A program made the position numbers and the translations under genes. Source: Candidatus Frackibacter sp. WG13 (GTDB taxonomy: Bacteria > Bacillota > Halanaerobiia > Halobacteroidales > Acetohalobiaceae). From it: a stretch of DNA of 52,398 nt. Positions 1 to 7,919 of the stretch are shown here, in pieces. How positions within the stretch are numbered: the first letter of the stretch is position 1; each line of letters opens with the position of its first letter. The stretch spans positions 1 through 52,398 of the forward strand of contig NZ_FOTT01000021.1 in the NCBI RefSeq assembly GCF_900114655.1, in the 5' to 3' direction. The notes under the pieces were generated by a model. It was not told where the DNA came from and ran no database searches. It saw only the letters and a program-made list of their open reading frames with translations.

Positions 1-1070
1 AAATATTTATTTGCTATATTTCTACTTGCATTTAAATCAGCGTGGATATTATTACCACACACACAAGAATATAAATTAGCTTTACGATTTGATTTCTTAA
101 CTTCACCACATTTAGAACAACTCTGGGATGTATATTTAGGATTAATATATTCCACTTTAATCCCAGTTAATTTAGCTTTATACTCAATAAATTGTTGAAG
201 TTGATAGAAAGTCCAGCTATGAAGGTTTCTATCTGCTCTATTAAGACTTTGAGCAGTATTACGGATATTCTCTAGATTCTCCATAATTATAGTGCCAACT
301 TGCTCTTGCACAGCAAGATTAATAAGTTGTTTACTAATTTTATGGTTTAAATCTCTCATCCATCTCTGCTCTTTGTCATTAATATTCTTAATAGCTTTAA
401 TCTTTTTAGATTTACCTAACTTTCTTCTTAATGAACGATATTTTTTACGAATGAAACCTGCTTCTTTACCATCATAGAATTGACGATTAATCTCTTTACC
501 TTTAGTAGTTTTAATACTAGCAACAGCTAATTGACGAAGTCCTATATCAATTCCCATTACATTAGAGTTAGTGCTTTTTTTATTGTCTATTTTAATTGTG
601 ACAGCAAAGTACCATTTGCCTCTTTTATAGAAAAGGCTGGCTTTGCCTAATTTACAGCTATTCTTAATATGATTTTGCAATTCCTTTAATCTATTAGTCT
701 CTTTAACAGGAAAAGCAAATCTTTGGCATTTGCTAGTATAGAGAGGTATTGAGATTATATGATTATCAATTTTATAATTTTGATTATTATAGCAAATAGG
801 TTGATTATCTTTAAATTCTAGATTCTCTTTATCAGAATTAGATTTTAAAAACCTTTTATAGAGTGCTTTAACTTCTCTGATATTTTGATTCTTAACAGCC
901 GAGGGGAGGTTTATTTCTTTGAAGTCAGCAGAGCTCAATTTAGTTTTTCCTGCTTTAAGTTTGTTAGCAATGCTTTGACGATTCTTAACTACTTCTGCAA
1001 TATTTTCAAAGAATATATTCTCTTTTCTTTTGGTTGGTTTTAACAACTCTAGAACATAAGTCAATTGCAT
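1..1070 (-). CDS. tnpB: TnpB / OrfB, RuvC-type nuclease of an IS200/IS605-family element (3' end beyond the window)
   Basis: The minus-strand frame is open from an ATG at 1068-1070 to the left edge, so about 356 residues are visible and only the extreme C-terminus is missing. Reading it directly shows the RuvC-like triad Asp175 (motif GIDIG), Glu264 (motif MENL) and Asp345 (motif HADLNASRN). A zinc ribbon has Cys318 and Cys321 (CSKC) and Cys336 and Cys338 (CVC). In this family TnpB is an RNA-guided nuclease, dispensable for transposition, whose guide RNA comes from the element's right end; here that end lies outside the window. The start lies six bases after the tnpA stop, so the two are probably co-transcribed. 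No frameshift is seen. Confidence 0.93.
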   Translation of the reverse strand, partial: MQLTYVLELLKPTKRKENIFFENIAEVVKNRQSIANKLKAGKTKLSSADFKEINLPSAVKNQNIREVKALYKRFLKSNSDKENLEFKDNQPICYNNQNYKIDNHIISIPLYTSKCQRFAFPVKETNRLKELQNHIKNSCKLGKASLFYKRGKWYFAVTIKIDNKKSTNSNVMGIDIGLRQLAVASIKTTKGKEINRQFYDGKEAGFIRKKYRSLRRKLGKSKKIKAIKNINDKEQRWMRDLNHKISKQLINLAVQEQVGTIIMENLENIRNTAQSLNRADRNLHSWTFYQLQQFIEYKAKLTGIKVEYINPKYTSQSCSKCGEVKKSNRKANLYSCVCGNNIHADLNASRNIANKY

Positions 1071-1075
1071 ATTAA

Positions 1076-1465
1076 TCACCTTTGATTTTCAACATAGTGT
1101 TGAATAGTTTCAGAACTTACATTACCAGCAGTAGCTACAAAATAAGCTCTAGTCCACACAGAACCCTTAATATTTAACTCTGGAAAATGCTTTGATATTC
1201 TTCTCCCAGTTGTACCTTTAATAATATTCATTAATTTACTGGGAGAATATTTAGGCAAAGCTGATATAAAAAGGTGTATATGGTCTGGCATTATCTCAGT
1301 AGCTAATACTTCAAAATTATGTTTATCAGCTAATTCATTGATGGTATCTAAGATTAATTGCTTAATTTGAGGGTTATCTAAAATCTGCTTTCTGTACTTA
1401 GGTATCCATATAAAATGATAATTTAAAAGAAATTTTGCATGTCTTGTACTTTTATAGGTATTCAT
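1076..1465 (-). CDS. tnpA: TnpA, Y1 HUH transposase of an IS200/IS605-family element
   Basis: This 129-residue protein is the normal length for single-strand Y1 transposases. His62-Ile-His64 (motif PDHIHLF) forms the HUH metal site and Tyr124 near the C-terminus is the likely nucleophile. The frame stays open upstream to 1546, but the ATG at 1463-1465 is preferred: it follows an AAAGGGG ribosome site and opens the typical MNTYKSTRHAKF start. TnpA excises and inserts the element as single-stranded DNA, recognising subterminal hairpins. It looks intact, and with tnpB it forms an apparently autonomous element. A good promoter lies just upstream. Confidence 0.93.
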   Translation of the reverse strand: MNTYKSTRHAKFLLNYHFIWIPKYRKQILDNPQIKQLILDTINELADKHNFEVLATEIMPDHIHLFISALPKYSPSKLMNIIKGTTGRRISKHFPELNIKGSVWTRAYFVATAGNVSSETIQHYVENQR

Positions 1466-1499
1466 GACTAAAACCCCTTTAGTGTCAACTATTAATATT

Positions 1500-1528
1500 A
1501 TTATACCATAAAAGGGATTCGTATTCAA
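1500..1528 (-). promoter_or_regulatory. sigma-A-type promoter of tnpA-tnpB
   Basis: On the minus strand TTGAAT (1523-1528) and a perfect TATAAT (1500-1505) are separated by 17 bases, ending about 35 bases before the tnpA start. Confidence 0.65.
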
Positions 1529-1550
1529 TAACTGGATTATATACAAAACA

Positions 1551-1627
1551 ATTTTAATTTTCAGATTGACGAAAAATTAAAATAGCCGATTCATCCCCGT
1601 CCATTATCATGAGCGAGGCTTTCTCGA
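1551..1627. mobile_element. Subterminal hairpin and degenerate IS200/IS605-type end
   Basis: A perfect 11-bp inverted repeat (ATTTTAATTTT at 1551-1561, AAAATTAAAAT at 1573-1583) lies upstream of tnpA, where a left-end hairpin would be expected. Directly beside it, 1585-1627 reads GCCGATTCATCCCCG...GGCTTTCTCG on the plus strand. This resembles the right-end palindrome that usually follows tnpB, but its stem is badly decayed. The plus-strand orientation does not match the minus-strand tnpA-tnpB pair. It may therefore be the scar of an older insertion, or simply this element's left end. The exact IS boundary cannot be fixed from one copy. Confidence 0.5.
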
Positions 1628-1929
1628 CTAAATTCGGTAATAGCAATTATCAGCTTGTTAAAAAAGGAATGAAGTTAACAGAAGATACAATAGGACATTT
1701 TGAAAAAATAGAAAATAATGTAGAATTAATTACAGAGCAGATGTCAGAGATTAGCGATGTGGCAGATAACCAAACCGAAAGGATAAAGGATATAGTAATG
1801 AAGACTAAAGATATTAATGAGATAACTCAGAATTTATCTGATAGTTCAAAAGAGACAACTTCATCAGCAGAAATGTTAAAGGAATTTGCTAAGAATTTAG
1901 AACAGACTACAGAAGAGTTTAGAGTTTAA
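1609..1929 (+). pseudogene. C-terminal stub of a methyl-accepting chemotaxis protein, interrupted by an IS end
   Basis: The open frame starts inside the IS-end sequence. From about 1636 it encodes a heptad-like, Glu/Thr/Ser-rich helix with segments such as ITEQMSEISDVADNQ and SSAEMLKEFAKNLEQTTEEF. This is the style of the C-terminal signalling and methylation helix that ends chemoreceptors. The conserved receptor hairpin tip, the HAMP domain, membrane segments and sensor are all absent. No ribosome site precedes the apparent ATG. I infer that the IS200/IS605-type insertion separated this end from the rest of the receptor, which is not visible in the window. Confidence 0.7.
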
Positions 1930-1945
1930 TTTTTATTAAAAATTG

Positions 1946-1974
1946 TTGACAACTACCATAGAATATGTTATTCT
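1946..1974 (+). promoter_or_regulatory. copA operon promoter
   Basis: A perfect TTGACA (1946-1951) and TATTCT (1969-1974) are separated by 17 bases. Transcription would start near 1981, just before the CsoR-like palindrome. Confidence 0.75.
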
Positions 1975-1987
1975 TTTTATAAACCAA

Positions 1988-2004
1988 ATACCCCCTATAG
2001 GTAT
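1988..2004. promoter_or_regulatory. Putative CsoR operator of the copper operon
   Basis: The sequence ATACC-CCCTATA-GGTAT is a palindrome with five-base arms and a C-rich core, matching the style of CsoR-family sites. It lies about 7 bases after the predicted transcription start, so bound repressor would block early transcription. CsoR itself is the second gene of the operon, implying feedback control relieved by Cu(I). Confidence 0.65.
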
Positions 2005-2062
2005 ATAAATTAAAAATACTTTTTTGGGTATAATAATGACAAGGATAGAGGAGGGACTAATA

Positions 2063-4471
2063 ATGGCAGAGAAAGCCAAAGCAGAATCCAGAGTTAATAT
2101 AGAGATTGGAGGAATGACATGTTCAGCTTGTGCTAATAGAGTAGAACAAGGTTTAAACAAGATGGAAGGTGTTAGTGATGCAACAGTTAACTTTGCAATA
2201 GAAAAAGCAACAGTTAATTACGATCCTGAACAGGCAGGTATAGGAGATTTTATAGATAAGATTAAAGATTTAGGCTATGATGTGCCTCAAGAGAAGACAG
2301 ATTTTAAGATTATCGGGATGACATGTTCAGCTTGTGCTAATCGTGTTGAGCAGGGTTTAAATAAATTAGATGGCGTGATTAATGCTAATGTAAACTTTGC
2401 AGTAGAAAAAGCAACAGTAGAATATATTCCAGGTCAGGTGGCAGTCTCTGATTTAAAAGCAAAAGTAAAAGATTTAGGTTATGATGTCGATGAAAGTGAA
2501 GAAGATTTCACTGAAGATAGAGAACAGAAGAAACGTAAGGCGGAAGAACAGAAACAACTAACTTTATTTGGTGTCGCGGCTATAGGTTCTATTCCATTCT
2601 TAATTATGTTTACCTTCATGATTTTAGGTCAGCCGGTACCAGAATTATTAGAGAACAAATTATTTCAGTTTGTAATCTCTACAGTAATTCAAGTAGTTGT
2701 TGGTTATCAGTATTATAAAGATTCATACTATGCTTTGAAAAACAAAAGCGCTAATATGTCCGTCTTAATTGCTACTGGAACGACGGCTGCTTATCTATAT
2801 AGTGTAGCTAATACATTTATTTTAGATGGCCATGTTTTTTATGATACAGCGGTGATTATTTTTGCGTTGATTGGCTTAGGTAAGTTGTTAGAAGCGCGAG
2901 CAAAAGGTAAGACTTCAGAAGCGATTAGAAAATTAATGGATTTACAGGCTAATAATGCTCGAGTTATTCGTGATGGTGAAGAGGTTGAGATACCAGTTGA
3001 AGAGGTACAAGAAGGAGACTTAATTATAGTTAAACCAGGTGAAAAAATTCCAGTTGATGGTGTAGTTAAAGAAGGGAACTCCGCAGTTGATGAATCGATG
3101 TTAACCGGAGAGAGTATACCGGTTGAAAAAGAAGCTGGTGATGAAGTAATTGGAGCTACGTTAAATAAGAATGGAGCTTTGAAGTTTGAGGCTACTAAAG
3201 TTGGTGCCGATACTGCTTTATCGCAGATTATTCAGATGGTAGAAGAAGCCCAAGGCTCAAAAGCACCAATTCAGAGAGTAGCTGATAAGGTTTCTGGTAT
3301 ATTTGTGCCGATTGTTGTTGGGATTGCTATTTTAGCATTTGCCGGGTGGTATATAGCGACAGGGGACTTTACAATTGCTCTTTTGAACATGACAGCAGTC
3401 CTAGTAATTGCTTGTCCTTGTTCTTTAGGTCTAGCTACACCAACAGCAATTATGGTGGGAACTGGTAAGGGAGCAGAGAATGGTATTCTCTTCAAAGGTG
3501 GAGAACATTTAGAGAAGGCTCATAAAATTGAAACTATCGTTTTTGATAAGACAGGAACAATTACTAAGGGAGAGCCTGAGGTTACAGATATCATTAGTAC
3601 AGATGAATTTAGTGATGATGAATTATTAAACCATGCAGCTATAGTAGAGAAGGGGTCAGAGCATCCGTTAGCTTTAGCAATTATGGAGCATGCAAAAGAA
3701 GCAGAGATCAAGCCTGATGATCCAGATAATTTTGAAGCAATTCCTGGTCATGGGGTTAGAGCAAAGTATAATGAAGTAGAGATCTTATTTGGTAATGCAA
3801 AATTAATGCGAGATAATGATGTTAATATTGAGTCACTAATTGATGATATTCATCGATTAGAATCAGAAGGTAAGACAGCGATGACGATGTCTATTGATGG
3901 TGAATTAGCAGGAGTAATTGCTGTAGCTGATACAGTAAAAGAAAGTTCTGCTCAAGCTATCAAAGAGTTGCAAGGAATGGGTATTGAAACAGTAATGTTA
4001 ACCGGAGATAATGAACGTACTGCAAAAGCAATTGCAAAACAGGTTGGAATTGAACGTGTGCTAGCGGAAGTACTGCCAGATGATAAAGCAAATGAGGTAC
4101 AGCAATTAAGAGATGAAGGTAAAGTAGTAGCTATGGTTGGCGATGGTATTAATGATGCACCAGCTTTAGCTACAGCAGATATCGGATTAGCAATTGGGAC
4201 AGGAACAGATGTAGCTATAGAGGCTGCTGATATAACCTTAATGCGCGGGGATTTACGTAGTGTGGCTACTAGTATACGATTGAGCAAGCAGACTATGCGT
4301 AAGATCAAGCAGAATTTATTCTGGGCTTTCTTTTATAATACAGTAGGAATTCCGGTTGCTGCATTTGGATTCTTAATTCCGGTTATGGCTGCGGGAGCTA
4401 TGGCATTTAGTTCAATTTCAGTAGTTTCTAACTCTTTATTGCTTAAACGATATAACCCTCAAACAGTTTAA
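2063..4471 (+). CDS. copA: Cu(I)-exporting P1B-type ATPase
   Basis: Starting at the ATG at 2063, behind GAGGAGGGA, the protein has 802 residues; an ATG 39 bases upstream lacks a ribosome site. Two N-terminal heavy-metal-associated domains carry MTCSAC, with Cys20/Cys23 and Cys88/Cys91. The intramembrane CPC motif is at 451-453 and the phosphorylated Asp is 495 in DKTGT. The hinge motif GDGIND and the nucleotide-domain GHGV motif are also present. It pumps cytosolic Cu(I) out using ATP, with the paired N-terminal domains taking metal from CopZ, encoded at the operon end. Context with csoR and copZ supports copper rather than zinc or cadmium. Confidence 0.96.
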   Translation: MAEKAKAESRVNIEIGGMTCSACANRVEQGLNKMEGVSDATVNFAIEKATVNYDPEQAGIGDFIDKIKDLGYDVPQEKTDFKIIGMTCSACANRVEQGLNKLDGVINANVNFAVEKATVEYIPGQVAVSDLKAKVKDLGYDVDESEEDFTEDREQKKRKAEEQKQLTLFGVAAIGSIPFLIMFTFMILGQPVPELLENKLFQFVISTVIQVVVGYQYYKDSYYALKNKSANMSVLIATGTTAAYLYSVANTFILDGHVFYDTAVIIFALIGLGKLLEARAKGKTSEAIRKLMDLQANNARVIRDGEEVEIPVEEVQEGDLIIVKPGEKIPVDGVVKEGNSAVDESMLTGESIPVEKEAGDEVIGATLNKNGALKFEATKVGADTALSQIIQMVEEAQGSKAPIQRVADKVSGIFVPIVVGIAILAFAGWYIATGDFTIALLNMTAVLVIACPCSLGLATPTAIMVGTGKGAENGILFKGGEHLEKAHKIETIVFDKTGTITKGEPEVTDIISTDEFSDDELLNHAAIVEKGSEHPLALAIMEHAKEAEIKPDDPDNFEAIPGHGVRAKYNEVEILFGNAKLMRDNDVNIESLIDDIHRLESEGKTAMTMSIDGELAGVIAVADTVKESSAQAIKELQGMGIETVMLTGDNERTAKAIAKQVGIERVLAEVLPDDKANEVQQLRDEGKVVAMVGDGINDAPALATADIGLAIGTGTDVAIEAADITLMRGDLRSVATSIRLSKQTMRKIKQNLFWAFFYNTVGIPVAAFGFLIPVMAAGAMAFSSISVVSNSLLLKRYNPQTV

Positions 4472-4480
4472 TTATTTATA

Positions 4481-4547
4481 ATGTGCTAAGATATATAATA
4501 AATGCAGGAAGATTGAATTTAAATATCGAATAAATAGATTAGCACAT
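4481..4547 (+). promoter_or_regulatory. Inverted repeat in the copA-csoR spacer
   Basis: ATGTGCTAA (4481-4489) and TTAGCACAT (4539-4547) are perfect nine-base complements enclosing about 49 bases, and they end just before the csoR ribosome site. In RNA this would close a large loop next to GGAAGGAGG. It could be a processing or translation-control element. No clear terminator T-run follows. Confidence 0.4.
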
Positions 4548-4569
4548 ATAGATGGAAGGAGGAAGCAAA

Positions 4570-4845
4570 ATGGGATCTTATAGTAAGAAAAAAAATGATC
4601 TTATTACTCGTTTAAAAAGAGTAGAAGGACAAGTTCGTGGTATTCAGAGGATGGTCGATGAAGAAAAATACTGTGTAGATGTTTTGACGCAGATTGCCGC
4701 TGCGAGAGCAGCTTTAAATAAAGTAGGCATGTCTATTTTGGAAGATCATACTCATGGCTGTGTTACAAAAGCAGTAGCTGATGACGACCAAGGTGATGAA
4801 ATAATAGATGAGTTGATGGATGTTATCTTTAAGTTTACTAAATAA
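4570..4845 (+). CDS. csoR: Copper-sensing transcriptional repressor
   Basis: Starting at the ATG at 4570 after GGAAGGAGG, this 91-residue all-helical protein belongs to the CsoR/RcnR family. The Cu(I) ligands Cys35, His60 and Cys64 are in place (YCVDVL and DHTHGC), which argues for copper rather than nickel/cobalt (RcnR) or persulfide (CstR, which lacks the His). In this family the apo-tetramer binds GC-rich palindromes and releases them on Cu(I) binding. The candidate site is at 1988-2004. The start six codons upstream lacks a properly spaced ribosome site. Confidence 0.94.
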   Translation: MGSYSKKKNDLITRLKRVEGQVRGIQRMVDEEKYCVDVLTQIAAARAALNKVGMSILEDHTHGCVTKAVADDDQGDEIIDELMDVIFKFTK

Positions 4846-4877
4846 AACCATTTGAATTTAGAAGGAGGAACCTAACT

Positions 4878-5342
4878 TTGCGAGAATATGCAGAGGTAAA
4901 GGAAGTTGATAATGGTTTAGCTACTGTTGAGATTAAACGAGCTGCTTCTTGTGATAAATGTGGAAAGTGTAGTGAAGAGAATAAAGATTTACAAGTTAAA
5001 GCTAAAAATATAATTGGTGCTAAACCGGGGCAGTTAGTCGTTATAGAATTAGAAGATAAGAATCTATTAGGTGCTGTATTTATAGTCTATCTTTTACCGT
5101 TGATTAATCTTTTTGTCGGTTACTTTGCAGGTAGCTGGTTAAGTAATAACTATGGTTTTGGAAATGCAGACTTAGTAGGAGGAGTTACAGGAATCTTATT
5201 TCTAGTATTATCTTTTGTCTTTGTACGACAACATGGAGAACGAGGTAGTGAAATGGGTAAGTATCAGCCGATAATTAAGAGAGTCTTTAGGGGCAATTTA
5301 GAAGATGTTTTAGATGATGATGATCATGGTCATCACCATTAA
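4878..5342 (+). CDS. RseC/MucC-like membrane protein with a His-rich tail
   Basis: A TTG start at 4878 follows AAGGAGGAA and gives 154 residues. The N-terminal domain resembles the RseC/MucC (SoxR-reducing) family, with a cysteine cluster CDKCGKC near residues 27-33. Two hydrophobic segments follow, roughly 60-80 and 90-112. The tail ends in an acidic run followed by HGHHH, which could bind metal. RseC proteins usually accompany Rnf-type electron-transfer genes or anti-sigma systems. Here the gene sits between csoR and copZ, so a role in copper or thiol handling is plausible but is only inference from position. The His tail is unusual as far as I know. Confidence 0.75.
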   Translation: MREYAEVKEVDNGLATVEIKRAASCDKCGKCSEENKDLQVKAKNIIGAKPGQLVVIELEDKNLLGAVFIVYLLPLINLFVGYFAGSWLSNNYGFGNADLVGGVTGILFLVLSFVFVRQHGERGSEMGKYQPIIKRVFRGNLEDVLDDDDHGHHH

Positions 5343-5367
5343 TTGATAAGGAGGTGACTAATAAAAA

Positions 5368-5571
5368 ATGGATGAAGTAACAATTACTGTACGTGGTATG
5401 TCTTGTGGACATTGCAAGAATGCTGTTGAAGAAGCTTTAAATGCTTTAGATGGTGTAGAATCAGCAGAAGTTGATTTAGATGCAGAGACAGTAGCTGTCA
5501 GCTATGATGGCTTAGAGGTTGAAGATTTAAAGTCAGCTATTACAGAGGCGGGGCCATATGAAGTAGAGTAG
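5368..5571 (+). CDS. copZ: Copper chaperone CopZ (single HMA domain)
   Basis: This 67-residue ferredoxin-like HMA domain carries the metal motif GMSCGHC (Cys13 and Cys16). It begins behind AAGGAGGTG. CopZ carries Cu(I) through the cytosol and hands it to the N-terminal domains of CopA or to CsoR. It lies 25 bases after the RseC-like gene and is the last gene of the copper operon, followed by a hairpin. Confidence 0.93.
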   Translation: MDEVTITVRGMSCGHCKNAVEEALNALDGVESAEVDLDAETVAVSYDGLEVEDLKSAITEAGPYEVE

Positions 5572-5596
5572 ATTAAAATGAAATAATATTATTAGT

Positions 5597-5637
5597 TTCA
5601 GGCTACTTTCTAAATTCATTTTAGAGAGTAGCCTGAA
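5597..5637 (+). terminator. Hairpin ending the copper operon
   Basis: An 18-base inverted repeat with one mismatch (TTCAGGCTACT... / ...AGTAGCCTGAA) encloses a short loop. There is no strong T-run after it, so termination may be weak or the hairpin may serve to protect mRNA 3' ends. Confidence 0.6.
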
Positions 5638-5734
5638 GCTATATAATAAATCTTAATATTAATAACAAGGAATTAAATTTTAATTATAGAAATAAAATAA
5701 GAAGAGAATATAATTAATAGATGGAGGACTGTAA

Positions 5735-6532
5735 ATGGCCTATAAATTAATAGCAATTGATATGGATGACACTTTATTATCTGATGAGTTTAGAATGCCT
5801 GTAGCAGTTAAAGATGCTATAGCTCAAGCAGTAGCACAAGGGGTAATAGTCACTATTGCTACTGGAAGGATGTATTCTTCAGCACTACCATATGTAAAAG
5901 ATTTGGGGCTTGATATTCCGATTATTACTTATAATGGAGCCTTAGTTAAAGAAGCAATTTCTGGTCAAATTGTAAATCATCGTCCAGTGCCTAGTAGGAT
6001 AGTAAAAGAAATAATTGATTTAGCTGACAAAGAAGAATGGCATTTAAACCTTTATTTAAATGATAAATTATACGTAAATAAATTAGGAGCTGAATCTGAG
6101 TTTTATGAAGAAATTGCTGGAATTGAAGCGTTGTTAATTGATGATTTTTTGGAAGTATCATCTCAACCATCGACTAAAGTATTGGTTATAAGTAAAGATG
6201 CAAGACAAGCAGATGAAATTTCAAAAGTATTACAAAATAAATTTAGCGAAGAATTGAATATTACAAAGTCAAAACCAAGATTTATAGAAATAATGCAAAA
6301 AGGAGTATCTAAAGGGATTGCTTTAGCTGAATTAGCAGCTGATTTAGGTATCAAAAAATCAGAAATAATAGCTATTGGAGATAGTTTGAATGATCTAGAA
6401 ATGATTCAATATGCTGGTTTAGGAGTTGCTGTTGCTAATGCTGCTTCTGAAGTTAAGGAAAGAGCGGACTATATAACTAAATCTAACGAAGAAGCTGGGG
6501 TAGCAGAAGTAATTAAGAAATTTGTGTTGTGA
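5735..6532 (+). CDS. Cof-type HAD-superfamily phosphatase
   Basis: This 265-residue protein is the usual size of Cof/YbjI-type haloacid dehalogenase phosphatases. Motif I is DMDDTLL (nucleophile Asp9), motif II is TIATGRM, and motif IV is GDSLNDLEM, followed by a VAVANA segment. The cap domain lies between motifs II and III. Members hydrolyse sugar phosphates or cofactor phosphates such as FMN and PLP; the substrate cannot be read from sequence. It begins after GGAGG and overlaps the leader of the adenosine deaminase gene by position, so the two are probably one transcript. Confidence 0.9.
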   Translation: MAYKLIAIDMDDTLLSDEFRMPVAVKDAIAQAVAQGVIVTIATGRMYSSALPYVKDLGLDIPIITYNGALVKEAISGQIVNHRPVPSRIVKEIIDLADKEEWHLNLYLNDKLYVNKLGAESEFYEEIAGIEALLIDDFLEVSSQPSTKVLVISKDARQADEISKVLQNKFSEELNITKSKPRFIEIMQKGVSKGIALAELAADLGIKKSEIIAIGDSLNDLEMIQYAGLGVAVANAASEVKERADYITKSNEEAGVAEVIKKFVL

Positions 6533-6559
6533 TGGTGATTGATTACAAGGAGGGTAAGT

Positions 6560-7591
6560 ATGAAAGATTTGATTAGAGAGCTACCAAAAGTAGAATTACA
6601 CCTACATTTAGATGGCTCTCTAAGAGTAGAGACGGTAGTTGATTTGGCTAAGGAATTAGAAGTTGAATTACCTACCAATAATAAAGAAGAGTTGAAGAGT
6701 TATTTACAGGTGGATGACGAATGTGAAAGCTTAGTTGAATATCTGAAGAAATTTGAATTTCCTTTAAAGGTCATGCAGACCAAAAATGCTTTACAGCGAG
6801 TCGCTTATGAGTTAGCTGAAGATGCTGCCCAAGATAATATAAAGTATTTAGAAGTTAGGTTTGCTCCTTTGATGTTAGCGTCAAAATTAAGTAAAGAAGA
6901 AGTAGTAGAAGCAGTCTTGAGTGGACTTAAGAAGGCAGAAAGAGATTACGATTTACAGACTAATATAATTCTTTGTTGTATGCGGCATCAGGACCCAAGT
7001 AAGAGTGTGGAGGTTGTGCAGTTAGCCAGTGATTATTTAGGTAAAGGGGTAGTAGGTGTAGACTTGGCCGGTGATGAAGCGGACTTCCCACCTGAGGAGC
7101 ACGAAAAGGCCTTTCAATTAGCAAAAGGTATCGGTCTACATCGTACTGTACATGCAGGGGAAGCAGCTGGAGCCGATAGCGTTCGTAAGGCTATTGATTA
7201 TTTAAACGCTGAAAGAATTGGACATGGTATTAGGGCTAAAGAGGATACTGAGACCTTAGAAATTATTCAGGAAAGCAAGATAGCGTTAGAGGTCTGTCCT
7301 ACTAGTAATGTACATACTAAAGTAGTTGACAATCTTAGTAACCATCCGGTTAAAGAGTATTTTGATTTAGGAGTTTTGGTTACTATCAATACTGATAATC
7401 GGACAGTATCTAATCTAACTTTAAGTGAAGAATATATAGCTTTGTATGAAAATTTTGATTTTGAAATAGAAGATATTAAGCAATTGATTTTGAATGGAGT
7501 AGAAGCGGCTTTTATTAATAAAGATGAAAGAGAAGAACTGATTAATAAATTTAAAGCTGAATTTACTGAATTAGAAGCAGAGTACCAATAG
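6560..7591 (+). CDS. add: Adenosine deaminase
   Basis: The ATG at 6560 follows AAGGAGG; a start 21 bases upstream has no ribosome site. The 343-residue product has the zinc-binding HLHLDGSLR at the N-terminus, HAGEAAG with its catalytic Glu, ERIGHG, and a late NTDNRTVS in place of the commoner NTDDP. It converts adenosine or deoxyadenosine to inosine in purine salvage. The NTDN variant keeps the metal-binding Asp. An adenine- or aminodeoxyfutalosine-type specificity cannot be excluded by reading alone, but the length and motifs fit adenosine deaminase best. Confidence 0.88.
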   Translation: MKDLIRELPKVELHLHLDGSLRVETVVDLAKELEVELPTNNKEELKSYLQVDDECESLVEYLKKFEFPLKVMQTKNALQRVAYELAEDAAQDNIKYLEVRFAPLMLASKLSKEEVVEAVLSGLKKAERDYDLQTNIILCCMRHQDPSKSVEVVQLASDYLGKGVVGVDLAGDEADFPPEEHEKAFQLAKGIGLHRTVHAGEAAGADSVRKAIDYLNAERIGHGIRAKEDTETLEIIQESKIALEVCPTSNVHTKVVDNLSNHPVKEYFDLGVLVTINTDNRTVSNLTLSEEYIALYENFDFEIEDIKQLILNGVEAAFINKDEREELINKFKAEFTELEAEYQ

Positions 7592-7614
7592 ATTATATAA
7601 ATAGAACTGTAGAG

Positions 7615-7896
7615 TAATATCGGCTGAAAATTTAGTCTTCGTACATAATCGATTGATGTTAGCCATTTAGAATGTAGCAGACTGGAATAAATAAAGCATG
7701 GTAAAAGTTGTTTTCTGTTTGACCGTTAGGGAGTTTGAAAACAACCCATGCTTTATTTATGGAAGTCGTTGCGGAATTCGTAGGCGGTATCAATTGATTA
7801 TGTAAGAACCTAGATTTCAAACATGATTGAGGTGAACAAATTTATAAGGGCTTACGAACGCTTATAAACATTTAAGGTTATTTAGCCGATAATATT
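7615..7896. other. Large structured element of unknown identity (candidate ncRNA or palindromic mobile element)
   Basis: The 328-base gap between add and bshC holds no convincing gene but is packed with nested complements. An outer stem pairs AATATCGGCT (7616-7625) with AGCCG...ATATT (7884-7896, small bulge). Arm one pairs TACATAATCGATTGA (7642-7656) with TCAATTGATTATGTA (7790-7804). It continues through GCAGACT/AGTC..TGC to a perfect 15-bp stem (7687-7701 with 7746-7760) and then a perfect 9-bp stem (7707-7715 with 7737-7745), closed by a 21-base loop. Arm two pairs TTTATAAG (7841-7848) with CTTATAAA (7861-7868). The total resembles a three-way junction with one long rod. I do not recognise it as tmRNA, RNase P RNA, SRP RNA or a T-box. 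A 6S-like RNA or a MITE remain possible. Confidence 0.6.
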
Positions 7897-7919
7897 CCTG
7901 TAGTCTTTAGGAGTGTGAT

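Noticed and set aside
1936-2160. Minus-strand frame over the copA promoter
   Set aside because: It covers the promoter, operator and copA start on the other strand and has no ribosome site.
7771-7789. Short resemblance to 16S rRNA (CGTAGGCGGT) inside the structured element
   Set aside because: Only about ten bases match and the surrounding sequence is unlike rRNA; it is part of the arm-one pairing.
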